Assembly (NCBI RefSeq): GCF_001984035.1
Contig: NZ_CP019449.1
Location: 3,534,001 to 3,598,000, forward strand
Length of the DNA stretch: 64,000 bases
DNA from: Sphingopyxis sp. QXT-31
GTDB taxonomy: Bacteria > Pseudomonadota > Alphaproteobacteria > Sphingomonadales > Sphingomonadaceae
Direction: 5' to 3'
Positions 33,931 to 41,269 of the stretch are shown here, one piece after another. Both the position numbers and the translations under genes were made by a program. The number at the start of each line of letters is the position of its first letter. Within the stretch, counting starts at the first letter, position 1. The notes under the pieces are model-generated. The model was not told where the DNA came from, made no database searches, and was given only the letters and a program-made list of their open reading frames with translations.

Positions 33931-35553
33931 CTAGAGACCGTGCTCTGCGCGTAGGCGCGTCGCGGCCTGTTCGCCAATGACTGCGCAGGGAGCTTGCGTA
34001 TTGCCGGTTGTTACCCTCGGCATGATGGAGCCATCGGCGATGCGCAGGCCTTCGATCCCGTAGACGCTGAGCGAGGCATCGACGACCGACATGTCGTCCT
34101 GTCCCATCTTGGCGGTGCCGCATTGGTGCCAATAGGTGACCGCGGAATCGCGAATGAACGCATCGAGTCCGGCGACGTCGCGGTCTCTTGGCATGACCTC
34201 TCCCTTGACGAAGGGTTTGAACGCCTCGCCATTGCCAAGCTCGCGACAAAGCTTGACGCATTCGCGCGCGGCTTCGAGGTCAATTGGATCCGACAGCATG
34301 TTGGTATTGATCGCCAATGGTTTCGCCGGGTCGGCATCGCGCAGGAGAAGCTGTCCCCGGCTCTTTGGTTGTGCAAGCCCCGCGAACATCGTCCAGCCAT
34401 GCTCGGGAACACCGAGAGCCGCCGTACGCTCGCTCGGCACGGGAAACTCGACCTGGCAAAAGAGCAGGTCGGGCGCATCGAGATCGGGACGGCTCTTCCA
34501 GTAGAGCGTTGCCTCGCTTCCGCTGTTTCGGGGCGCCATCGGCCCTGAAAGCTCCCACATGCAGCCGAAGGACACATGATCCTGCATGTTGCGCCCGACA
34601 CCGGGCAGGTGCTGGACAACGGGGATCGAATGTCGGTCAAGTTCGGCGCGATCGCCGATGCCCGAGAGCATCAACAGCTTGGGGGTGTTGATCGCGCCGG
34701 TCGACAAGATCACCTCGCTTCGCGCGCCGATCGAAAGGATCCGTCCATCCTTTTCCACTTCGACGCCGATCGCGCGGCGCCGATCGAAGAGGATGCGGCG
34801 GACATGCGCGCCGGTCACGATCGTCAGATTGGGTCGGTCCGAAACGGGATGCACATAGGCGCGATACAGCGACTGGCGCCGCCCGCCCTGAACGAGCATG
34901 TCGGTGATGGCAGCGCCGCCCGGCCCTTCCATCATCGCGCCGTTGGGGCTCGCGAATGTCGGGATGCCTTGCTCGCGCGCAGCGCCGAGCAGAGCGTGTG
35001 CGAGCGGGTGCGGATCTTGGGCTGGCTGCACCCAGACGGGACCATCGGTGCCGCGGAACCGCGCATCGGGCGCGCCCTGCCAGTTTTCGATGCGGCGATA
35101 GATGTCGAGCACCTTTTCATATCCCCAGGCATCATCGCCCGCTTCGGCGGCAAAATGATCCCAATCGTTTTTGTGACCCCGCGCCCAGACCATGACGTTG
35201 ATGCTCGATCCGCCGCCGAGGCCCTTGCCCATCGCCATCGACAGTTCGCGGCCGCCGAGATGCGGATTGGGTTCGGCCTGAAAGCCCCAGTCGCGTTCGC
35301 TCCCAAGGTTCGTCGGCCAGAGCGCGGGGACCATGACCGAGTCTGCTTCATCGCCGCCGCCCGCCTCGATCAACAGAACCTCAGCGCTGCCGTTCTCGGC
35401 AAGGCGGCGGGCTACGACGGAACCCGAGGAACCCGCGCCGCAGACGATAAAGTCATAGCTGTGCTTGAGATTGGCATTGAGCCTCGCTTGGTTCTCGCGG
35501 GCGCGTCGGCCAAAATCGGAGTCCTGGCCGGGGGAAGCCTCGGTGATCATCAT
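33931..35553 (-). CDS. GMC-family FAD oxidoreductase (choline/alcohol dehydrogenase-like)
   Basis: A 540-aa flavoenzyme. The Rossmann motif YDFIVCGAGSSGSVVARRLAE begins about residue 33, after an unusual 30-residue polar leader. GMC signature 1 is GKGLGGGSSINVMVWARGH, signature 2 is ARSEVILSTGAINTPKLLMLSGIG, and the active-site His is in YWHQCGTAKMGQD, with the final DASIMP-like RIADGSIMPRVTTGNTQAP. It probably oxidises an alcohol or choline-like compound. It is alone on its strand. Confidence 0.9.
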   Translation of the reverse strand: MMITEASPGQDSDFGRRARENQARLNANLKHSYDFIVCGAGSSGSVVARRLAENGSAEVLLIEAGGGDEADSVMVPALWPTNLGSERDWGFQAEPNPHLGGRELSMAMGKGLGGGSSINVMVWARGHKNDWDHFAAEAGDDAWGYEKVLDIYRRIENWQGAPDARFRGTDGPVWVQPAQDPHPLAHALLGAAREQGIPTFASPNGAMMEGPGGAAITDMLVQGGRRQSLYRAYVHPVSDRPNLTIVTGAHVRRILFDRRRAIGVEVEKDGRILSIGARSEVILSTGAINTPKLLMLSGIGDRAELDRHSIPVVQHLPGVGRNMQDHVSFGCMWELSGPMAPRNSGSEATLYWKSRPDLDAPDLLFCQVEFPVPSERTAALGVPEHGWTMFAGLAQPKSRGQLLLRDADPAKPLAINTNMLSDPIDLEAARECVKLCRELGNGEAFKPFVKGEVMPRDRDVAGLDAFIRDSAVTYWHQCGTAKMGQDDMSVVDASLSVYGIEGLRIADGSIMPRVTTGNTQAPCAVIGEQAATRLRAEHGL

Positions 35554-35710
35554 GTTTTCCTTATACTTTGGGGAGGGGTGGGGACGGACGGTCCCCGGGT
35601 CGTAGGCCGTGCCGAACAGGCACGACGGGGTACAGCGGCGTCGCGGCCTAGCCGCCGCGTCCGCTGTTAATCCGGCCGGGCAATCCGGCCGAAGACTGGC
35701 AGTTATGGAA

Positions 35711-35740
35711 GGTAGGCGAGACCTGTCGGTCCCGCCTACC
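35711..35740. terminator. Hairpin downstream of the alpha/beta hydrolase
   Basis: GGTAGGCG at 35711-35718 pairs with CGCCTACC at 35733-35740, extended by GACC/GGTC around loop TGTC. There is no clear T-run, so terminator function is probable but not sure. Confidence 0.45.
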
Positions 35741-35778
35741 GGCGCCCTGCCACCGGGGGAGAGGCCGGGCGCAAGCCG

Positions 35779-36588
35779 CTATTTGGAGCTGCGCGAGGCC
35801 GCCTGCGCCGCCTGGTCGATCACGTCCGCCACGACTTTTGGCTGGGTCATGAAGACGGCATGGCTCGCGGGCACTTCGGTGACCTTCGCACCGATGCGCT
35901 TCGCCATATGCTGGAGCATGCGCTGGTCGAATGCCTTGTCGTCGGTCGCGATCACCGCCCAGCTCGGCTTGCTGCGCCATGCGGCCTGGGTCAGCTTCGT
36001 GCCGAAGGCCGACATGTTGATCGGGACCTGCGAGTCGCGCATGAACGCGGCATCGCTATCGGTCGTATCCGCCGCGAACCCGGCCTTGAACTTCGCAAGA
36101 TCGATGAAGCCAAAACCGTCGCTCTGCGTGTCGAGAACGAACTCGGGCGGCGTGACGAAACCCTGATATTGCTGCGCCGTCGTCTCGCCGGCATCGGGGG
36201 AGAGCGCGGACACATAGACGAGGCCCGCGACCTTCGGGTCGACCCCGCCTTCGGTGATGACGGTCCCGCCCCAGCTATGGCCGACGAGGATGGCCGGGCC
36301 GTCCAGCCGGGCGATCGCGCGCTTCGTCGCCGCGACGTCATCGGCGAGCGAGGTCAGCGGGTTCTGGACGATCGTGACGCGATAGCCACGGCCCGTCAGC
36401 TCGTCATAGACGCCGCGCCAGCCCGACCCGTCGGCGAAGGCGCCATGGACGAGGACGACATTGCGCACCGGCTGGGTTGCGGCGATGTGACCGTTATGAT
36501 CCGCCGTCTGCGCCGACGCGGCGAGGGGGAAAGAAGCGGCAACGGCGGCGGCGGCGAGGACGGTGCGGACATTGCGGAACAGGGACAT
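35779..36588 (-). CDS. Exported alpha/beta hydrolase
   Basis: A 269-aa protein with a signal peptide (MSLFRNVRTVLAAAAVAASFPLAASAQ) and an alpha/beta-hydrolase fold. It has the oxyanion segment VVLVHGAFADGSGWRGVYDEL, the nucleophile elbow ILVGHSWGGTVI (Ser), and a late His in VPASHAVFMTQP. Similar proteins are annotated as esterases or salicylate-esterase-like hydrolases. ATG 36588 has AGGAG 7 nt upstream; the frame opens earlier at 36612 without a site. It is divergent from a MarR gene, with a palindrome in between. Confidence 0.88.
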   Translation of the reverse strand: MSLFRNVRTVLAAAAVAASFPLAASAQTADHNGHIAATQPVRNVVLVHGAFADGSGWRGVYDELTGRGYRVTIVQNPLTSLADDVAATKRAIARLDGPAILVGHSWGGTVITEGGVDPKVAGLVYVSALSPDAGETTAQQYQGFVTPPEFVLDTQSDGFGFIDLAKFKAGFAADTTDSDAAFMRDSQVPINMSAFGTKLTQAAWRSKPSWAVIATDDKAFDQRMLQHMAKRIGAKVTEVPASHAVFMTQPKVVADVIDQAAQAASRSSK

Positions 36589-36669
36589 GCGATCTCTCCT
36601 ATATTGCGACAACAGTTATTGCGATAAGTGACGAGATAGGGTGATTCGAATGGCTTGTCCAGCAGAAAT

Positions 36670-36681
36670 ATATCGCGATAT
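36670..36681. promoter_or_regulatory. Candidate MarR operator
   Basis: The perfect palindrome ATATCGCGATAT lies 36 nt before the MarR start, inside an AT-rich divergent promoter region. TATTGCGA is also directly repeated at 36602 and 36617. Confidence 0.45.
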
Positions 36682-36717
36682 TTATTTTTGTGATTCAGGC
36701 GCTATATTGGGCAGGAA

Positions 36718-37206
36718 ATGGAGCTCATGATGACCGCCGACAATCCGCCTGTGCCGCTCGACGATCAGCTCTGCTACGCCATCTACTCCGCCGGCATTGC
36801 CGTTCAGCGTGCCTACAAACCTCTGCTCGACGAACTTGGGCTGACCTATTCTCAATATCTGGTGCTCAACATATTGTGGCGCGAAGACGGGCAGCCGATC
36901 GGACGCATCGCCGACCAACTCGCCCTCGAATCGAGCACGCTGACGCCCTTGCTCAAGCGGCTCGAAGCGGCGGGCTTCGTGAGCCGAACCCGCAATCCGT
37001 CGAACGAACGCCAGGTCGTTGTTGCACTCACGCAAACCGGGCGAGCGCTTCAGGCGAGGGCAGGCTGTCTCGGTGATGCCCTGCTGGAGGCGTCCGGCCA
37101 GTCGGCTGCGGCCCTTGCAAATCTCAACAAGGACATCAAGGCCTTGCGCGATGCCGTCTATGCCAATGTCGGCGGCTGGAACCTGACGGACAAGCCTGGC
37201 GCGTGA
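36718..37206 (+). CDS. MarR-family regulator (OhrR-like)
   Basis: A protein of 162 aa from ATG 36718, or 158 aa from ATG 36730, which has the better GGAG spacing. LDDQLCYAIYSAGIAVQRAYKPLLDELGLTYSQYLVL matches the N-terminus of the peroxide sensor OhrR, including the reactive cysteine in the QLC motif. The winged helix follows (IGRIADQLALESSTLTPLLKRLEAAGFVSRTRNPSNERQVVVALT). It probably represses itself and the divergent hydrolase in response to organic peroxides. No ohr gene is nearby, so the inducer is uncertain. Confidence 0.85.
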   Translation: MELMMTADNPPVPLDDQLCYAIYSAGIAVQRAYKPLLDELGLTYSQYLVLNILWREDGQPIGRIADQLALESSTLTPLLKRLEAAGFVSRTRNPSNERQVVVALTQTGRALQARAGCLGDALLEASGQSAAALANLNKDIKALRDAVYANVGGWNLTDKPGA

Positions 37207-37318
37207 TCGATTGCGCGATGGTTCAGAACGGCGCGGCACCGCCCGGGCGAAAGATTTGCAAGCGCGTGAATTCATCGGCGGGGGACGTGGCGCGGCTGTC
37301 GACGGCGGTCGTGTGGCA

Positions 37319-37945
37319 TCAGATAGTCGCACCTGCGACCCGCCCAAGGCGTTTCGGGTCATCTACCATCGATCGAACCGAGAGCGCCGCATTCCTCGCA
37401 GCGGCGACGAGACGATTGGTTGACCAGCCCTGACGGGCGAGTGCGGAAAGTCCATGCATTATCGACGCTACCAAGTCGCTGATGGGTTCCGCCAAATCCG
37501 GTCGCGACTCGGCTATACGTTCGCGCATGCGCAGACGCCCGTTCTCGGCGATCTGCTCGGCGGCGGCTGATGCACATGCATCGCTGCAATTGCGCGTAGC
37601 GTCCAGAACGAGGCAGCCTTTGGCCATGGCACTCTCGCTGTAAGTAACGGCGCGAGCGACCAGAAACTCTTCGATGGCTGCCGCCAGGGGGCGCCCCTCG
37701 ACCAGGAATTCATCGATCGGCAGTGCGGCGTTGGCATGACGGTTCAGGATCTGTTGGAAGAAAGCCGCCTTGCTGCCAAACGCGGCGTAGAAACTGGGTG
37801 CAGCAATACCCAGTGCGTGCGTCAGATCTGACAGCGATACCCCGTCATAACCGCGCTCATGAAAGAGCTGCTGCCCCACCCCAAGCGCAGCATCAATGTC
37901 GAACGAACGCGGCCGGCCGCCTCGTCCTAGTTTTTTATCGCGCAC
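37319..37945 (-). CDS. TetR-family repressor
   Basis: A 208-aa regulator with an N-terminal TetR helix-turn-helix (AALGVGQQLFHERGYDGVSLSDLTHALGIAAPSFYAAFGSKAAFFQQIL). The C-terminal ligand domain is cysteine-containing (GCLVLDATRNCSDACASAA). It starts at ATG 37945 and is divergent from the MFS efflux gene, its presumed target. Confidence 0.88.
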   Translation of the reverse strand: MRDKKLGRGGRPRSFDIDAALGVGQQLFHERGYDGVSLSDLTHALGIAAPSFYAAFGSKAAFFQQILNRHANAALPIDEFLVEGRPLAAAIEEFLVARAVTYSESAMAKGCLVLDATRNCSDACASAAAEQIAENGRLRMRERIAESRPDLAEPISDLVASIMHGLSALARQGWSTNRLVAAARNAALSVRSMVDDPKRLGRVAGATI

Positions 37946-37979
37946 TAAAAAACCCTTGCATCATTCCGAATTCGAGATA

Positions 37980-37995
37980 TTTAGCGAGCACTAAA
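37980..37995. promoter_or_regulatory. Candidate TetR operator
   Basis: TTTAG-CGAGCA-CTAAA forms an inverted repeat at 37980-37995. The core GCACTAAA is also directly repeated at 37942-37949 next to the tetR start. Both lie in the divergent promoter region. Confidence 0.4.
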
Positions 37996-38082
37996 GTATT
38001 TGCAAGGTTTGGCGACAATTTCCCGCAGGCTCGAGGTCCTGAGCCTGAGCAGCGGATTCCGGTGGCCATTCAAGGAGCTATC

Positions 38083-39651
38083 ATGACAAACGAATTCTCG
38101 GAATGGCGTTCGACGGCCGTGCTCGTGGCGGTGTGCCTGGCATCCGCATCGATGCCGCTGGCCTTTACCGGGCCGACCGTAGCCCTGCCGAGCATAGGTG
38201 CGGCGCTTGATGGATCGCCTGTTTCCATCAGCTGGGCAACGAACGCCTACCTGCTAACCTTCGGGAGCCTGCTTCTCGCCGCTGGCACGCTGGCCGACCG
38301 ATACGGTCGAAAGCGGGTTTTCGCTATCGGAACAGGCGGGTTCGGCATCCTTTCTTTGGTGCTCGCAGTCGTGCCCGACATGACGAGCTTTAACCTGATC
38401 CGAGCGGCGGAGGGTGTCACGGCTGCGGCCGTTATGTCGGCCGGGATGGCTGTTCTGGCACAGGAGTTCGACGGTCCTGGACGGCTAAGGGCCTTTAGTT
38501 TCGTGGGAACGAGCTTCGGGATCGGCCTCGCGGTCGCGCCGATCGCGTCTGCTTACCTGTTCGAGCTATTTGGTTGGCGAAGCATCTTCGCTCTGGTCGT
38601 TGCGTTCGATGTTGCCGCTTTCGTCATCGGCATGATCGCCATGAAAGAGACACGGGATCCGGATGCAACACGGGTCGATTGGCCCGGCTGCGTCAGCTTC
38701 ACACTGGCGCTTGCGGCCTTAACTTGGGCAATCCTCGATGGTCCTGGCCGCGGCTGGTCACATCCGGTGGTGCTCACCTTGTTCGGGTTGGCTCTCGCGC
38801 TTTTTATCGCCTTCGCTGTGATCGAGACCCGTGTTGCCCGGCCGATGCTGGACCTCGGTCTGTTTCGCTATCGGCAATTTGTTGGTGTCCAACTCCTCGC
38901 CACAGCTCCCGCCTACGGCTTCGTAGTGCTTGTGATCCTGCTGCCGATCCGCCTCGTGGGAATTGATGGCATGTCCGCCTCGGAAGCAGGCCAGACCATG
39001 CTCGCCATGTCGGCGCCGCTGCTCGTCCTGCCTCTCCTCGCGGGATCGCTGACCCGCTGGCTGTCACCTGCAATACTCAGCGGATTCGGCCTCTTGATCG
39101 CTAGTGTGGGCCTCTTTTGGCTTGGTCAAATTCCGATCGGTGCCGGGATCGCCGCAATCGCACCGGCCCTCATTGTTATCGGCGTTGGCATGAGCTTCCC
39201 GTGGGGACTGATGGACGGGCTCGCGGTCAGCGTAGTGCCAACGGAACGAGCTGGTATGGCTGCAGGCATCTTCGGGACCGTTCGCGTCGCCGGCGAGGGC
39301 ATTGCGCTGGCGCTGGTCACGGCTCTCCTCACCTCCCTGGCGCAATCGCAGGTCTCCGAACTCGTACCGCAGAGCACAAGTTCTTCTGCCATTGCACAGC
39401 GGCTTGCGGCGGGCGATCTGAGGGGCGCCTCCGCGCTCGCTCCTCAGGTTTCGCCGTCGACCTTGCTCGCTGGCTACAGTGATGCGTTCGGGACGCTCAC
39501 GCTCTGCCTCGCCGCCGTCACGCTAGCTACGGCGGTAGTCGTGTTCCTCTCGTTGAGGACACCGGCTGCCAGACAGGACCAGGTGGCACAGCTTCAATCC
39601 GCCAAATCGTATGTATCGACTGACCGTGGACACATATCCATCGAGACATGA
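38083..39651 (+). CDS. MFS drug efflux transporter (DHA2/EmrB-QacA type)
   Basis: A 522-aa inner-membrane protein with about 14 hydrophobic segments. It carries the MFS loop motif GTLADRYGRKRVF (residues about 66-78) and the antiporter-type helix GIGLAVAPIASAYLFELFGWRSIFAL, as in EmrB/QacA exporters that use the proton gradient. AAGGAG lies 5 nt before ATG 38083. It is paired with a divergent TetR repressor. The last 25 residues are polar. It is the last gene before the right tRNA-Gly repeat. Confidence 0.9.
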   Translation: MTNEFSEWRSTAVLVAVCLASASMPLAFTGPTVALPSIGAALDGSPVSISWATNAYLLTFGSLLLAAGTLADRYGRKRVFAIGTGGFGILSLVLAVVPDMTSFNLIRAAEGVTAAAVMSAGMAVLAQEFDGPGRLRAFSFVGTSFGIGLAVAPIASAYLFELFGWRSIFALVVAFDVAAFVIGMIAMKETRDPDATRVDWPGCVSFTLALAALTWAILDGPGRGWSHPVVLTLFGLALALFIAFAVIETRVARPMLDLGLFRYRQFVGVQLLATAPAYGFVVLVILLPIRLVGIDGMSASEAGQTMLAMSAPLLVLPLLAGSLTRWLSPAILSGFGLLIASVGLFWLGQIPIGAGIAAIAPALIVIGVGMSFPWGLMDGLAVSVVPTERAGMAAGIFGTVRVAGEGIALALVTALLTSLAQSQVSELVPQSTSSSAIAQRLAAGDLRGASALAPQVSPSTLLAGYSDAFGTLTLCLAAVTLATAVVVFLSLRTPAARQDQVAQLQSAKSYVSTDRGHISIET

Positions 39652-40048
39652 GATCAACTGATATGAAAGCAGGCGGTCGTTTCACGCCGTCCGTACGAGA
39701 GCCTGGCGATTGTCAGCTATCTTGGATCCACGCCCGAAAGCCGCCGGTCTGAAAGCGGCCAGTTCCAGCTACCCGCCTAGAATAGCCTTTAATTCGATGA
39801 ACTCTTCGAAGGATAATCAAAGCGTAGGATGGAATAAGAAAGCCTGTCGTAGGCTGCACTACCTGTTGCCAAGGTTGGGGTCGAGGGTTCTAAACCCTTC
39901 GCCCGCTCCAGTTTTTCCAGCATATCTCGGAACTTCTCCGTCGGCGCGCCGTGCCGCGCGCCGCCGATCTTGCCTGCGCTGGCCATTGACCTCGGCCGCG
40001 AAGCCGTCCAGCCGGGTTGCCGCACATCCGCCCGCGCAGGAGAAGATG
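39652..40048. other. Island boundary region
   Basis: A non-coding stretch between the MFS gene and the formylglycine-generating enzyme gene. It contains a relatively AT-rich segment (about 39780-39850) and the truncated tRNA-Gly copy at 39866-39910, and then returns to very GC-rich DNA. No gene is seen. Confidence 0.5.
39866..39910 (+). repeat. Right 45-nt direct repeat: truncated tRNA-Gly 3' half (putative attR)
   Basis: It is identical at 43 of 45 positions to tRNA-Gly(GCC) 4257-4301, from the anticodon loop to CCA. The two differences fall in the T-loop (TTCTAAA instead of TTCGAAT). There is no 5' half, so it cannot be a functional tRNA. Confidence 0.85.
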
Positions 40049-41062
40049 ATGACCCGTTCGCCGCTATTCCTCGCCGCGCCGCTCGCCGGCGCGGTGCTGT
40101 TGCTGGCGGCGTGTAGCGGCGGCGAGACCGACGAAACGAAGGTCGCCGCTGCGGTTCCGCGCAAATGCCCCGCGGTCGCCCACACGCCGGTCAAGCTTGC
40201 GGGCGGCAGCTTCGAGATGGGCGAGGACGATGTCTATGCCGAGGAAGGGCCGGTGCGCAAAACCGAGGTCGGCGGCTTCTGGATCGACCCGCACGAGGTG
40301 ACCAACCGCCAGTTCGCCGCGTTCGTCGCCGCGACCGGCTATGTCACCATCGCCGAAAAGCCCGTCGATCCGAAGCAGTTCCAGGTCCCCGTCGGGCAGA
40401 TTCCTGCCGACATGCTGAAACCCGGATCGGCGGTGTTCACCCCGCCCGACTTCCCGTCGAACCGCTACAGCGACTGGTGGAAATATGTCCCCGGCGCCAA
40501 CTGGAAAAAGCCCTATGGTCCCGGCGGCGCCGACCGGGTGCCGAACGAGCCCGTCGTCCACCTCGCGTGGGACGATATGGTCGCTTACGCCAAGTGGGCC
40601 GGCGGGCGCATTCCGACCGAGGCCGAATGGGAATATGCCGCGAGCGCAGGGACGCGCTCGAAAAATGTCCAGCCGGCCGAGGCGAACAGCTGGCAGGGCG
40701 CCTTTCCCAATTACAATGCCGAAACCGACGGCTTCAAGGGGGTGGCGCCGGTCGGCTGCTACCGGCCCAACGCCAACGGCCTCTACGACATGGTCGGCAA
40801 TGTCTGGGAGGTCACCGCGGACTATTTCAAGCCCGGGCACGATCCGCGCGACACGGACAATCCCAAGGGCCCCGACGCGGGATCGGCCTATGATCCGCTC
40901 AACCCCGGCATGGTGTCGCGCACGGTAAAGGGCGGCAGTTATCTGTGCGCGCCCAATTATTGCCAGCGCTACCGCCCGGCCTCGCGCCAGGGACGCGATC
41001 CGGGGCTCGGCACCAGCAACGTCGGTTTCCGCCTCGTCTACGATCGGGCGCCCGCCGCCTAA
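40049..41062 (+). CDS. Lipoprotein formylglycine-generating enzyme (SUMF1/FGE family)
   Basis: A 337-aa protein with lipobox LLLAACSGG near residue 20 and a full FGE-sulfatase domain. It has GGSFEMGEDDVYAEEGPVRKTEV, HEVTNRQFAAFVAATGY, AKWAGGRIPTEAEWEYAASAG, LYDMVGNVWEVTAD, and the copper/thiol active site GGSYLCAPNYCQRYR with Cys300 and Cys305. Both catalytic cysteines are present, unlike many FGE-fold proteins. It would oxidise a Cys in a CxPxR target to formylglycine, but no sulfatase gene lies in the window. AGGAG precedes ATG 40049 by 6 nt. The signal suggests a periplasmic, membrane-anchored enzyme. Confidence 0.85.
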   Translation: MTRSPLFLAAPLAGAVLLLAACSGGETDETKVAAAVPRKCPAVAHTPVKLAGGSFEMGEDDVYAEEGPVRKTEVGGFWIDPHEVTNRQFAAFVAATGYVTIAEKPVDPKQFQVPVGQIPADMLKPGSAVFTPPDFPSNRYSDWWKYVPGANWKKPYGPGGADRVPNEPVVHLAWDDMVAYAKWAGGRIPTEAEWEYAASAGTRSKNVQPAEANSWQGAFPNYNAETDGFKGVAPVGCYRPNANGLYDMVGNVWEVTADYFKPGHDPRDTDNPKGPDAGSAYDPLNPGMVSRTVKGGSYLCAPNYCQRYRPASRQGRDPGLGTSNVGFRLVYDRAPAA

Positions 41063-41066
41063 CGAC

Positions 41067-41096
41067 GAAGGGCCGACCCTTTCGGGACGGCCCTTC
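41067..41096. terminator. Bidirectional terminator hairpin
   Basis: GAAGGGCCG-a-CCC / GGG-a-CGGCCCTTC around loop TTTC. It lies between the convergent FGE gene and the 23-codon frame at 41119-41190. Confidence 0.7.
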
Positions 41097-41118
41097 CATT
41101 GTCTTGGCGTTCGCGGCC

Positions 41119-41190
41119 TTAGCCGAGAGAGACCTCCGCGCGGACGGCCGGGCTCGATTCTGCCGCGTGCGGCATGGGACAATGAGACAT
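41119..41190 (-). CDS. Putative 23-aa peptide with a strong Shine-Dalgarno site
   Basis: ATG 41190 is preceded by AAAGGAGG with 7 nt spacing, the best ribosome site in the region, and opens a 23-codon frame ending TAA. The product has a Cys/His/Met cluster near its N-terminus (residues 3-8, SHCPMP-H) and ends AEVSLG. A terminator hairpin follows 22 nt after the stop, so it may form its own short transcript downstream of no other gene. It could be a leader peptide, a small modified-peptide precursor or a metal-binding peptide. No homologue is recognised. Confidence 0.4.
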   Translation of the reverse strand: MSHCPMPHAAESSPAVRAEVSLG

Positions 41191-41269
41191 TCGACCACCT
41201 CCTTTCGCTTGTTGACGATAGAGGGAATATGGGCGCGCTTTCCGCGGCTTGCAAGGGGGCGGCGTCGCC

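Noticed and set aside
39866..39910. A second functional tRNA-Gly
   Set aside because: Only the 3' half is present and the T-loop has two substitutions; there is no acceptor or D-arm partner sequence upstream.
41119..41190. The 23-aa peptide as a formylglycine substrate of the neighbouring FGE
   Set aside because: It has Cys-Pro-Met-Pro-His, not the CxPxR motif that FGE recognises, so the link is kept only as a speculation.
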